Assembly: GCF_014696925.1 (NCBI RefSeq)
Contig: NZ_JACJQY010000003.1
Coordinates: 174,126 to 238,125, forward strand
Length of the DNA: 64,000 bases
Source of the DNA: Phormidium tenue FACHB-1050
Lineage (GTDB): Bacteria; Cyanobacteriota; Cyanobacteriia; Pseudanabaenales; Pseudanabaenaceae
Direction: 5' to 3'
Every line of letters starts with the position of its first letter. The stretch's first letter is position 1. Of this stretch, positions 55,781 to 64,000 are shown one piece after another. The position numbers were made by a program, and so were the translations under genes. The notes beneath the pieces were generated by a model, which had not been told where the DNA came from, did no database searches, and was given only the letters and a program-made list of their open reading frames with translations.

Positions 55781-55971
55781 ATTAGCTGTTATGCAGGTGG
55801 CTATTAGCTGTTAGCTTTTGGAATATCCAATCTAAACGGCTAATAGCTAAATGCTAAACCTTGATAGCTAACTCAAGTTTGGTGCTGCAATTCAGCGATT
55901 TTCTACGCAATGCAAGCTAGTGCAATTCAATTATAAAAAAGCTAAAAGCTAACCGCTAATAGCTAACAGCT
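55781..55971. repeat. STRR-like heptamer repeats between rpoB and rpoC1
   Basis: Units GCTAAAA, GCTAACC, GCTAATA and GCTAACA run head to tail (55941-55968), a related group lies at 55839-55859 (GCTAATA GCTAAAT GCTAAAC), and an inverted group (TTAGCTGTTAGCTTTT) near 55784-55818. The inverted groups can form a large hairpin. Confidence 0.8.
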
Positions 55972-56009
55972 TTCAACCTAAAGAACTTAATTTAAGGACG
56001 TTGTAACGT

Positions 56010-58046
56010 ATGGCGAAAGTGGAACAGCGATTTGACTATGTCAAGATTGGCTTGGCATCACCCGATCGCATTCGTAAGTGGGGCGAGAGAGTTTTACCAA
56101 ATGGCAGTTTGGTTGGCGAAGTCACAAAACCTGAAACAATTAACTACCGCACACTGAAGCCAGAAATGGATGGCTTGTTCTGTGAGCGAATTTTTGGCCC
56201 TGCTAAGGACTGGGAATGTCATTGCGGCAAGTATAAGCGTGTGCGCCATCGTGGAATCGTTTGTGAACGTTGCGGTGTAGAAGTCACGGAGTCACGAGTA
56301 CGCCGTCACCGCATGGGCTTCATTAAGTTAGCGGCTTCGGTTACCCATGTATGGTATCTCAAGGGTATTCCTAGTTATATGGCGACTTTGCTGGATATTC
56401 CTCTACGTGATGTCGAGCAAATTGTTTACTTTAATGCCTACGTTGTCCTTAATCCCGGAATTCAGTCTGAGGTTGATGGTGTAATTGTTTCCGTCAATAG
56501 CCGTGAGATCCGTATTCGTGGCGTTGACGGTATTGAAAGAGCTTACCATCTACATCCTAAACATGTTTCCACTGTTACTGAAGGGAAAGTTGTTGAAGCT
56601 GGAGAGGCGATCGCTAGTGCCTACAATCTCTCTTATAAGCAACTGCTTTCTGAGGATCAATGGATTGATCTAGAGGATCAGATATATGCTGAAGATCCAG
56701 TCCTAGATGGTATTGAAGTTGGTATTGGTGCTGAAGCAATCAAGCAATTATTGCAAAATATCAATCTTGAAAAAGAAGCTGAGCGTCTTCGCACTGATAT
56801 TGAAAATTCCAAAGGTCAAAAACGCGCCAAGTTAATCAAACGTTTGCGTGTAGTTGATAACTTTGTGGCAACTGGCTCGAAGCCAGACTGGATGGTGTTG
56901 GATGTAATTCCTGTAATCCCTCCAGATTTGCGTCCGATGGTACAGCTTGATGGTGGACGCTTTGCTACCAGCGACTTGAATGACCTCTATCGCCGTGTAA
57001 TCAACCGTAATAACCGTTTAGCACGTTTACAAGAAATTCTTGCACCTGAAATTATCGTCCGTAACGAAAAGCGGATGTTGCAAGAAGCTGTTGATGCGCT
57101 CATCGATAACGGTCGTCGCGGTCGGACGGTAGTTGGTGCAAACAATCGCCCACTTAAGTCTCTCTCAGACATTATCGAAGGTAAGCAAGGTCGTTTCCGT
57201 CAAAACTTGCTCGGTAAACGGGTTGACTACTCTGGTCGTTCCGTAATTGTTGTCGGTCCTAACCTCAAGATTCACCAATGTGGTCTGCCTAAGGAAATGG
57301 CGATCGAGCTTTTCCAGCCCTTTGTAATTCATCGCCTGATCAAAACAGGTTTGGTGAATAACATCAAAGCTGCCAAGAAACTGATTCAGCGTAATGATCC
57401 AGCCGTTTGGGACGTTCTAGAGGATGTGATCCGAGAACACCCCGTCATGCTCAACCGTGCTCCGACGTTGCACCGTTTGGGTATTCAAGCCTTTGAACCA
57501 TTGCTAGTTAGTGGTCGCGCGATCCAATTGCATCCCCTTGTTTGTCCAGCCTTTAACGCTGACTTTGACGGTGACCAAATGGCGGTTCACGTACCTCTAT
57601 CAATTGAAGCTCAAGCAGAAGCACGCTTGTTGATGTTGGCTTCTAACAACATTCTTTCACCTGCAACAGGTCGTCCGATCGTTACACCTAGCCAAGATAT
57701 GGTTTTGGGCTGTTACTATCTCACCACTGAAAATCCCTATAAGCAGAAAGGTGAAGGACGTTACTTTGCTAACTTCAACGATGTCGTGATGGCATACGAA
57801 CAAGGCGAAATTGACATTCATTCCAATGTTTGGGTGCGTTTCGAGGGAATCGTGGAAGGACAAGGTGCAGTCAAGGAAAATGAGGAGCCGAAAGTTACGG
57901 TTCTCGAAGATGGCACAAAGGTCAAGGAATATGATTTCCGACGGACTCGTGAAGATGCGGAAGGTGGCTTGATTTCGCAGTACATCAAAACTACTCCTGG
58001 GCGCGTAATTTTCAATCAGGCAATTTATGCGTCTCTAGCTAGCTAA
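56010..58046 (+). CDS. rpoC1: RNA polymerase gamma subunit (N-terminal part of beta')
   Basis: In cyanobacteria beta' is split; this 678-residue gamma subunit is the first part. It has the zinc-binding [20 protein letters not shown] (about residues 70-90) and the catalytic Mg motif NADFDGDQM (about residue 515) in [33 protein letters not shown] and [10 protein letters not shown]-like [15 protein letters not shown] are also present. The last residues ([13 protein letters not shown]) end the domain before the split. rpoC2 follows after 88 bp holding a 37-bp palindrome. Confidence 0.98.
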   Translation: MAKVEQRFDYVKIGLASPDRIRKWGERVLPNGSLVGEVTKPETINYRTLKPEMDGLFCERIFGPAKDWECHCGKYKRVRHRGIVCERCGVEVTESRVRRHRMGFIKLAASVTHVWYLKGIPSYMATLLDIPLRDVEQIVYFNAYVVLNPGIQSEVDGVIVSVNSREIRIRGVDGIERAYHLHPKHVSTVTEGKVVEAGEAIASAYNLSYKQLLSEDQWIDLEDQIYAEDPVLDGIEVGIGAEAIKQLLQNINLEKEAERLRTDIENSKGQKRAKLIKRLRVVDNFVATGSKPDWMVLDVIPVIPPDLRPMVQLDGGRFATSDLNDLYRRVINRNNRLARLQEILAPEIIVRNEKRMLQEAVDALIDNGRRGRTVVGANNRPLKSLSDIIEGKQGRFRQNLLGKRVDYSGRSVIVVGPNLKIHQCGLPKEMAIELFQPFVIHRLIKTGLVNNIKAAKKLIQRNDPAVWDVLEDVIREHPVMLNRAPTLHRLGIQAFEPLLVSGRAIQLHPLVCPAFNADFDGDQMAVHVPLSIEAQAEARLLMLASNNILSPATGRPIVTPSQDMVLGCYYLTTENPYKQKGEGRYFANFNDVVMAYEQGEIDIHSNVWVRFEGIVEGQGAVKENEEPKVTVLEDGTKVKEYDFRRTREDAEGGLISQYIKTTPGRVIFNQAIYASLAS

Positions 58047-58048
58047 AT

Positions 58049-58085
58049 GTTACAAATAGCCACGCTTGGCGTGGCTATTTGTAAC
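58049..58085. repeat. 37-bp perfect palindrome inside the rpoC1-rpoC2 spacer
   Basis: Arms of 17 bp (GTTACAAATAGCCACGC) around TTG. It would form a stable hairpin in the rpo transcript, yet rpoC2 must still be expressed, so it probably does not terminate completely. Confidence 0.9.
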
Positions 58086-58134
58086 CATAGAATTTCGATT
58101 AATTACTCAAAAGATTATTTAATAGCTTAATACC

Positions 58135-61100
58135 ATGGCAGATTTCACGACTAGCAACACGGATTCGCCTGAAGAAAAGAAGCCTCAGCGCTTTATCAAT
58201 AGCACCATCGATAAGGGGCAGTTGAAGAAGTTAATTGCTTGGGCTTTTACGCATTATGGAACAACTAGCGCCGCCAATGTTGCTGACCAATTAAAAGCAT
58301 TAGGCTTTCGTTATGCAACTCAGGCTGGCGTATCAATTAGTATCGACGATTTACAAGTTCCTGCTAGTAAGAAAGCTCTGCTAGCGGCGGCTGAGCAGGA
58401 AATCGAAGAAACTGAAAGTCGTTACACAAGGGGCGAAATTACTGAGGTTGAACGTTTCCAAAAAGTAATCGACACATGGAACGTGGCTAACGAGAACCTC
58501 AAGGATGAGGTGGTGAAAAACTTTAAGAGTAATAACCCCCTTAATTCGGTATACATGATGGCGTTCTCTGGAGCGCGTGGTAATATCTCGCAGGTGCGTC
58601 AGCTAGTCGGTATGCGTGGTTTGATGGCTGATCCACAAGGGGAAATTATCGATTTACCGATTAAGACGAATTTCCGCGAAGGGCTGACTGTTACTGAATA
58701 TATTATTTCCTCCTACGGTGCGCGTAAAGGACTGGTAGATACAGCGTTACGCACGGCTGACTCTGGATACCTCACCCGTCGTCTTGTTGACGTATCGCAG
58801 GATGTAATCGTTCGTGAGAATGATTGTGGTACGACTCGCGGCATTAAGCTAAAAGCGATGCGTGATGGGGAAAAGACATTAATTAAGTTGTCCGATCGCC
58901 TATTTGGTCGTGTGGCAGCTGAAGATATTGTCGATCCTAATACGGGCGAAGTAATCGTCATGCGTAACCAAGAGATTTCGGAAGATTTATCCTTGGCAGT
59001 CCAAAAGGCTGGGGTCGAAGAAGTTTGTGTGCGCTCTGCCTTTACTTGCGAATCGACGCGATCAGTTTGCCAGATGTGCTATGGCTGGAGCTTGGCTCAT
59101 GCTGAATTGGTAGACATTGGCGAAGCAGTAGGTATCATCGCCGCCCAATCGATCGGTGAACCAGGTACACAGCTAACCATGCGTACCTTCCACACAGGTG
59201 GTGTATTTACTGGGGAAGTTGCCGAACAACAACGTGCTCCCTACGATGGCACAATTAAATATAACAAAAAGCTGAAAGTCCGCCCCATGCGTACTCGCCA
59301 TGGTGAAGATGCGTTCATCGTTGAATCCAATGGTGACTTTACCCTAGAAAGTTCTGAAGGTAAAAAGGTCTACGCAATCACCCAAGGCTCGACATTGTTG
59401 ATGCGTGATGGACAGAAAGTAACTCAAAATCAACTGATGGCTGAGGTATCCATCACAGGTAAAACTTCTCGCAAAACCACAGAAAAGGCTACGAAAGCGC
59501 TGAATACTGGTTTAGCAGGTGAAGTATTATTTTCGGATCTGGCGATCGAAGAGAAAAAAGACCGTCAAGGTAACACCAGCTACGTTGCTCGTGGTGAAAA
59601 AGGTCGGGTTTGGGTATTGGCTGGTGAAGTCTATGACTTGCCTCCGACGGCTGAACCAACTGTGAAAAATGAAACCTATGTCACAGAAGGTGATGTCCTT
59701 GCAGAAACTCGCTTGATTACAGAGCATGGCGGTGTCGTGCGTTTGAGTGAAGAAGACAGTCGCCATAACCGCGAAGTTGAAATTATTACGGCTTCGGTAG
59801 TATTGGATCAGGCGATCGTCAAAGAAGAAAGCTATCAAGGTCGTGAGCATTATGTGCTAGAGACTCAAGGTGGTCAAAGCTTCTCGCTCAAGGCTTCCCC
59901 CGGTTCCAAACTGATCAATAATCAAGTCGTTGCCGAACTGATTGATGATACTTACCAAACTAAGAGTGGCGGTATTATCAAATTCGCAGGTGTGGAAGTC
60001 GCGAAGCGGAGTAAGGGCAAGCAGGGTTATGAAGTCGTCAAGGGTGGTACTTTGCTATGGGTTCCTGAAGAAACCCATGAAGTGAATAAGGATGCTTCCC
60101 TATTGATGGTCGAAGAGAATCAGTTCATTGAAGCTGGTACAGAAGTTGTTAAGGATATCTTCAGTCAAACCGCAGGGGTGGTGGAAGTATTCCAAAAGAA
60201 TGACATTCTGCGCGAAATTGTGATCAAACCAGGTGATTTACATCTCGTTGATGATCCTCAAACTGCCATGCAAAAGAATGGCACTTTAGCTCAACCAGGC
60301 ACGGAAATTATGCCAGGATTGACTTCCCCTGAGCTGCGCTATGTGGAATATCTGGACTCGACTGAAGGTCCTGCCTTGCTATTGCGTCCCGTGGAAGAAT
60401 ATCAAGTTCCTGATGTACCAACGGTTCCTAGCCAAGAATCGGTCAACCAAGAAGGTCGTTCAATTGGTTTACGGGCTGTGCAGCGTATCCCTTATAAGGA
60501 TGGCGATCGCGTGAAGGCGATCGATAGCGTGGAGCTACTCAAGACCCAATTACTGCTAGAAGTTGACACCGATGCCCCTCAATTGGCTGCGGACATTGAG
60601 TTTATTCCTAATGACAGCGATCCAGGTAGCTTGCGTTTGCAATTGGTAATTCTCGAATCTTTAGTGATTCGTCAAGATAACTCTGGCGACCCCGCTCACA
60701 CCAACTCACGCACTCGTTTGCTAGTAAATGATGGCGATCGCATTGATCCAGGCGCAGTTGTTGCACGCACCGAAATTCTCTGTAAGAAAGCTGGTCAAAT
60801 CCGTGGTATTCGTCAAGGATCGGAAGTAGTACGACGCTTACTGGTAGTCACCGACGCGGATTGCATCACCACGCCTTGCTCTAATCCCACGGTACAGGCT
60901 GGCGATCTTTTGCGATCAGGTGATGAAATCGGTGAAGGCGTGATTACCGAAGAATCGGGACAAGTTCTCAAGGTGGAAGATGGCTCCGTCGTATTTCGGA
61001 TTGGTCGTCCTTATCTAGTATCCCCTGGTGCATTGTTGCAAATCCATGATGCTGACCTTGTGCAACGTGGTGACAACATTGCACTGTTAGTATTTGAACG

Positions 61101-62112
61101 AGCCAAAACTGGAGATATTATTCAAGGTTTGCCTCGGATTGAGGAACTCCTCGAAGCACGTAAGCCCAAGGAAATGTGTGTACTTGCGCGTACCACAGGC
61201 ACTGCTCAAGTCACCTACGACTCAGACGATAATCCTGAAGTGAAGATTCTCGGCGATGATGGCGTTCTTGATGATGATTACTCATTCAATGCGGGTCAGA
61301 GTGTGATTATCTCCGATGGTCAGAAGCTTTTGGCTGGTGAAGCACTCACCGATGGTCCCGCCAATCCCCATGACATTCTCGATATCTATTTCCATGCTTA
61401 CAAGGAATCTCTGGGAGTCAGACAAGCGGCGCTCATTGGCTTACAAAAAGTCCAAGAGTTTTTGATGAACGAAGTCCAGTCGGTATACCAATCTCAAGGT
61501 GTAGACATTTCCGATAAGCATATTGAAGTAATCGTTAAACAGATGACTTCTAAGGTACGTATTGAGGACGGTGGTGATACAACTCGTCTCCCTGGTGAGC
61601 TAGTAGAACTGCATCAAGTTGAACAAATCAACGAAGCGATGGAAATTACAGGTGGCGCACCTGCGGACTATACGCCTGTGTTGATGGGTATTACCAAGGC
61701 AAGTTTGAATACCGATAGCTTTATCTCGGCAGCTAGTTTCCAAGAAACCACTCGTGTTCTTACGGAAGCAGCGATCGAAGGTAAGTCTGACTGGTTGCGT
61801 GGTTTGAAGGAGAACGTGATTATTGGTCGTTTGATTCCTGCGGGTACGGGCTTTAATGCCTATGACACACCTATCGTGGATGTCGATAATGGCTATGAGC
61901 CAGATCTCGGCTATGACGAAGAAGCGGATGATGTGATCATTGATGACAACACTGCGCGTAATTATCAAATCATTGAGCCTCGAATCGAACCAATCCGTGT
62001 TGTCGATAAGCCTCGCAGTCGTCGTAGCTTTGACGATGAGCTAGTGGATGATGATGTGGAGTTTGATGATGACGAAGAGGAAGATGATGATGATTTTGAG
62101 GATGAAGACTAA
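58135..62112 (+). CDS. rpoC2: RNA polymerase beta' subunit (C-terminal part)
   Basis: The second part of the split beta', 1325 residues. The N terminus has the trigger-loop and bridge-helix-side motifs ([71 protein letters not shown]), the C terminus [13 protein letters not shown] and [12 protein letters not shown]. Between lies the very large insertion (about residues 330-980) typical of cyanobacteria. The last 40 residues are strongly acidic ([21 protein letters not shown]). A terminator hairpin follows. Confidence 0.98.
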   Translation: MADFTTSNTDSPEEKKPQRFINSTIDKGQLKKLIAWAFTHYGTTSAANVADQLKALGFRYATQAGVSISIDDLQVPASKKALLAAAEQEIEETESRYTRGEITEVERFQKVIDTWNVANENLKDEVVKNFKSNNPLNSVYMMAFSGARGNISQVRQLVGMRGLMADPQGEIIDLPIKTNFREGLTVTEYIISSYGARKGLVDTALRTADSGYLTRRLVDVSQDVIVRENDCGTTRGIKLKAMRDGEKTLIKLSDRLFGRVAAEDIVDPNTGEVIVMRNQEISEDLSLAVQKAGVEEVCVRSAFTCESTRSVCQMCYGWSLAHAELVDIGEAVGIIAAQSIGEPGTQLTMRTFHTGGVFTGEVAEQQRAPYDGTIKYNKKLKVRPMRTRHGEDAFIVESNGDFTLESSEGKKVYAITQGSTLLMRDGQKVTQNQLMAEVSITGKTSRKTTEKATKALNTGLAGEVLFSDLAIEEKKDRQGNTSYVARGEKGRVWVLAGEVYDLPPTAEPTVKNETYVTEGDVLAETRLITEHGGVVRLSEEDSRHNREVEIITASVVLDQAIVKEESYQGREHYVLETQGGQSFSLKASPGSKLINNQVVAELIDDTYQTKSGGIIKFAGVEVAKRSKGKQGYEVVKGGTLLWVPEETHEVNKDASLLMVEENQFIEAGTEVVKDIFSQTAGVVEVFQKNDILREIVIKPGDLHLVDDPQTAMQKNGTLAQPGTEIMPGLTSPELRYVEYLDSTEGPALLLRPVEEYQVPDVPTVPSQESVNQEGRSIGLRAVQRIPYKDGDRVKAIDSVELLKTQLLLEVDTDAPQLAADIEFIPNDSDPGSLRLQLVILESLVIRQDNSGDPAHTNSRTRLLVNDGDRIDPGAVVARTEILCKKAGQIRGIRQGSEVVRRLLVVTDADCITTPCSNPTVQAGDLLRSGDEIGEGVITEESGQVLKVEDGSVVFRIGRPYLVSPGALLQIHDADLVQRGDNIALLVFERAKTGDIIQGLPRIEELLEARKPKEMCVLARTTGTAQVTYDSDDNPEVKILGDDGVLDDDYSFNAGQSVIISDGQKLLAGEALTDGPANPHDILDIYFHAYKESLGVRQAALIGLQKVQEFLMNEVQSVYQSQGVDISDKHIEVIVKQMTSKVRIEDGGDTTRLPGELVELHQVEQINEAMEITGGAPADYTPVLMGITKASLNTDSFISAASFQETTRVLTEAAIEGKSDWLRGLKENVIIGRLIPAGTGFNAYDTPIVDVDNGYEPDLGYDEEADDVIIDDNTARNYQIIEPRIEPIRVVDKPRSRRSFDDELVDDDVEFDDDEEEDDDDFEDED

Positions 62113-62114
62113 AT

Positions 62115-62145
62115 AAAAAAAGCGGTGCTTAGCACCGCTTTTTTT
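62115..62145 (+). terminator. Intrinsic terminator of the rpo operon
   Basis: A7-GCGGTGC, TTA loop, GCACCGC-T7: perfect 14-bp arms directly after the rpoC2 stop. Confidence 0.88.
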
Positions 62146-62539
62146 ATGGATTACGAAGAGAGGTAATTGCTTGATTAAGCGATCGCAGTTCTTGCAAAAT
62201 TTCTCGTAATAGCCGATTGGTCTCGTTTTGAGTAGGCTCTTGCACCTGAATCGTCACTTGCTTCATTTTCAGGACATCCCGCGCAAATCTTGACACCTCA
62301 GTGGGATGAAATAATAAAGGATCGCGATCGCTTTGTCGGAGTTCAGGATTAAGTCTGGTTGGATCGTAAGGTAAGTTTAGTAAACCTTGCGCTGGATCGG
62401 TATTGGCATAGCGATATATAGAAGCACGCGATCGCCCTAATGCTTTTTGGATTGCTTCTACATCCATTAGCTCGTAGTTATGATCAGATTTTAGTTCAGA
62501 TCGAGAAAACGGCAGACTCATGTCGTCACATGGATTCAT
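62144..62539 (-). CDS. HTH-like conserved protein, unknown function
   Basis: A 131-residue protein (start at 62539 is tentative; 62521 and 62605 are alternatives). The segment LMDVEAIQKALGRSRASIYRYANTDP reads like a MerR/resolvase-type helix-turn-helix that recognises DNA. It is followed by LNLPYDPTRLNPELRQ, HPTEVSRFARDVLKMKQVT, and a C-terminal coiled coil (NETNRLLREILQELRSLNQAITSL). A DNA-binding regulator or partition-type adaptor is possible. It converges with rpoC2 and shares the terminator. Confidence 0.65.
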   Translation of the reverse strand: MNPCDDMSLPFSRSELKSDHNYELMDVEAIQKALGRSRASIYRYANTDPAQGLLNLPYDPTRLNPELRQSDRDPLLFHPTEVSRFARDVLKMKQVTIQVQEPTQNETNRLLREILQELRSLNQAITSLRNP

Positions 62540-62605
62540 AGTGATATTCAGAATAATCAAGGAAACACAAAAAATATTGATGTTTTTTGGTGTGGAAGTA
62601 GGCAC

Positions 62606-62958
62606 AACACATAGCTTTAACTATAGCTGTAGCTATTCAAGTCAGGACATAATACCAAAACACAAAACGGCGTAGCCGTTTTGTGTTTTGAAAGCCGAAG
62701 AGAGAGTTGCGGCGCTTCGCGCCGCAACTCTCTCTTCGGCTTTGTAGCTACAGTAAGGCTTATGTAATGTCCTAAACATTGAGCAGACTGTCGCATAGGC
62801 AATTGCCCTGAGATTACTTTGTCATTGTTTGCCCATCTATAATAAAAACTGGGTAGTTCTAAAGAAGTGATGATGTTCTGCGCTATGCGCGGCACATCAC
62901 CACTTCAAGATAATTAATTCTTTTAGTAACACCAAAACTGTATTTCGTGGAGATTTCG
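62606..62958. repeat. Repeat-only spacer with nested B-in-A element
   Basis: A degenerate A-type frame (TATAGCTGTAGC...CAGGACATAA at 62622, AATGTCCTAAAC near 62766) encloses the B-type end ACCAAAACACAAAACGGCG (62653-62690) and a perfect palindrome at 62691-62743 (25-bp arms AAAGCCGAAGAGAGA... around TTC). An imperfect GAAGTGATGATGT hairpin lies at 62864-62906. No gene is seen. Confidence 0.75.
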
Positions 62959-63921
62959 GTGAAGCGTAATTTTATGCTCTCTTTTTTGAGTCGAGGCTTA
63001 GCTACGGCGATCGCTGTAGTGATGCTCAGTAACTTGCCCCTATCTTGGCAATCATCTTTATGGCAATTGTCGGGTAATCAAGCCTATGCTGCTCAGCCTG
63101 ATCTAGTTGCCAAAACCGCTACAACCTCTGGTAAATCTTCTAGTCAATCGCCTGATTTGCTAACGGGTAATGTCGTTAAAACTGTTTTAGATAACGGATT
63201 GACGGTTTTAACCAAAGAAGTAAATACGGCTCCAGTTGTCACTGTCCAAGTATGGTATCGCGTTGGTTCTCAAAATGAAAAAGCAGGAATCACAGGTATT
63301 TCCCATCAACTTGAACATTTACTATTTAAAGGAACTAAAGATCGTCCGATCCAGTTTGGACGATTGTTTAGTGCATTAGGTAGTGACTCTAATGCTTTCA
63401 CCAGTTATGACATGACCGCCTATTTTGGGACAACAGGTAGCGATAAGCTGGATGCCATGCTCAGACTGGAAGCCGATCGCATGGTCAACACCGTTGCAGG
63501 TGAAAATGAGCTCAAAAGTGAGCGTACTGTCGTTTTATCGGAACTAGATGGCGGAAATAATAGCCCAGGCACAAGACTCTATCGACAGGTGATGCTAGCC
63601 GCCTATCCAGATAGTTCTTACGGTTGGCCAGTGATCGGCTATCGTCCTGATGTTGAGAATTATACGGTTGAGGATATCCAAAATTATTACCGTACTTTTT
63701 ATCGTCCTGACAATGCCACGTTGGTAATTGTTGGCAATTTCAACACCGCAGATACACTCAAAAAAGTGCGTGAAATCTATGGCGCGATCGCTGCTCCCCC
63801 AAAACCTAAAGTTTTAATTACCCCTGAAGCCCAACAAAGTAAACCCCAACCACCAGAACCAAAATCAGCGCAGGAACCAATTCGCCTCAAAGAACCCGGG
63901 GTAGTGTGTCACATTTGTTGA
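62959..63921 (+). CDS. M16-family zinc peptidase, truncated after the first domain
   Basis: An exported M16 (insulinase/processing-protease-type) protein. From the GTG at 62959, six bases after GGAG, it has about 320 residues: signal peptide to about residue 42 (ending NQAYAA), then the first M16 domain. The domain has the inverted zinc motif HQLEH in ISHQLEHLLFKGTKDRPIQFG, and the second Glu in LKSERTVVLSELDG. Cyanobacterial members usually run to about 500 residues with a second domain. Here the frame ends in PGVVCHIC-stop, right where a new, foreign-looking sequence starts. Probably interrupted by an insertion. Confidence 0.85.
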   Translation: MKRNFMLSFLSRGLATAIAVVMLSNLPLSWQSSLWQLSGNQAYAAQPDLVAKTATTSGKSSSQSPDLLTGNVVKTVLDNGLTVLTKEVNTAPVVTVQVWYRVGSQNEKAGITGISHQLEHLLFKGTKDRPIQFGRLFSALGSDSNAFTSYDMTAYFGTTGSDKLDAMLRLEADRMVNTVAGENELKSERTVVLSELDGGNNSPGTRLYRQVMLAAYPDSSYGWPVIGYRPDVENYTVEDIQNYYRTFYRPDNATLVIVGNFNTADTLKKVREIYGAIAAPPKPKVLITPEAQQSKPQPPEPKSAQEPIRLKEPGVVCHIC

Positions 63922-64000
63922 GAGATTGAGGAGGATTGAAAGCAAAACTCATGTCTATTGATAAACAAGCCGATGACAATATCATGCATCACAATAGATT
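63897..64000 (+). mobile_element. Putative start of an insertion element interrupting the M16 gene
   Basis: From about 63897 the sequence no longer continues the M16 protein in any frame. GGGGTAGTGTGTCAC may be the element's end. GAGGAGG (63928-63934) precedes an ATG at 63951 that opens a frame MSIDKQADDNIMHHNR running off the window. I cannot assign it to an IS family. Confidence 0.5.
63951..64000 (+). CDS. Partial ORF, possible transposase start
   Basis: Sixteen codons (MSIDKQADDNIMHHNR) to the window end. GAGGAGG lies 16 bases upstream, rather far. The position at the break of the M16 gene suggests a transposase, but the sequence is too short to confirm. Confidence 0.35.
   Translation, partial: MSIDKQADDNIMHHNR

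Noticed and set aside
55941-55968. Heptamer repeats as a CRISPR-like array
   Set aside because: Units are 7 bp without spacers, fitting STRR-type tandem repeats.
62617-62895. 92-residue minus-strand ORF
   Set aside because: Made almost wholly of the nested repeats and palindrome.
1-64000. CRISPR arrays, tRNA, rRNA and tmRNA genes
   Set aside because: No regularly spaced direct repeats, T-arm motifs or rRNA sequence noticed by eye; a covariance-model scan would be needed to exclude small RNAs.

Overview
The window comes from a cyanobacterial chromosome. Evidence: very frequent HIP1 octamers (GCGATCGC), a split RNA polymerase beta' subunit (rpoC1 plus rpoC2), a ferredoxin-dependent glutamate synthase with the plant/cyanobacterial insertion, and DUF1830 and other cyanobacterial families. 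The dense palindromic intergenic repeats resemble those of Pseudanabaena-type genomes; the genus is an inference. No rRNA, tRNA, CRISPR array or complete insertion sequence was found by eye.

Layout. 1-5600: end of an outer-membrane/lipid A block (lpxC, bamA), purC, a pabB/trpE-type chorismate enzyme and a rhodanese. 5.7-13.4 kb: a TPR protein, membrane proteins of unknown role, a PIN-TRAM protein, a pentapeptide-repeat protein and a DMT-type transporter with a long coiled-coil front end. 13.6-27 kb: mfd, a Uma2 nuclease, a nuclease-like ORF, a large radical SAM protein followed by a small GIY-YIG gene and a duplicated copy of the radical SAM 3' end, then the Fd-GOGAT gene. 27-42.7 kb: EVE protein, small membrane proteins, a second Uma2, coaBC, a GHL10-like secreted protein, corA, a CocE/NonD hydrolase, an allophanate-hydrolase C-domain protein, dnaA, pdxA, rplI, a FecR lipoprotein and a beta-propeller protein. 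42.7-52 kb: a repeat-rich stretch with an MscS channel carrying a cyclic-nucleotide domain, DUF1830, hom, a dihydroorotase homologue that lacks its metal ligands, mscL and gcvT. 52.4-62.1 kb: rpoB-rpoC1-rpoC2. 62.1-64 kb: an HTH protein and an M16 peptidase gene broken near the window end, apparently by a mobile element.

Most genes are housekeeping and stand singly or in pairs, so the window is not one pathway. What sets it apart is its intergenic DNA. About 35 long hairpins have perfect or nearly perfect arms (about 12-28 bp) around a short G+C-rich core such as GCGAAGC, GCTTTGC or GCGTAGC. Cores are alike from copy to copy, while the outer arms differ between loci yet match each other within each locus. 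Several arms run into gene 3' ends, including six codons of pdxA. Some hairpins sit inside MITE-like elements: one 113-bp element has TATAGCTG ends and a perfect 9-bp flanking direct repeat, and a different 168-bp element behind hom has 17-bp inverted ends and a 5-bp direct repeat. Other short repeats lie in frame inside mfd, coaBC and the CocE-type hydrolase gene. The most unusual locus is the GIY-YIG gene flanked by two 152-bp copies of the radical SAM 3' end (13 differences, nearly all silent), which suggests a mobile nuclease gene that brought a replacement 3' end for its target.
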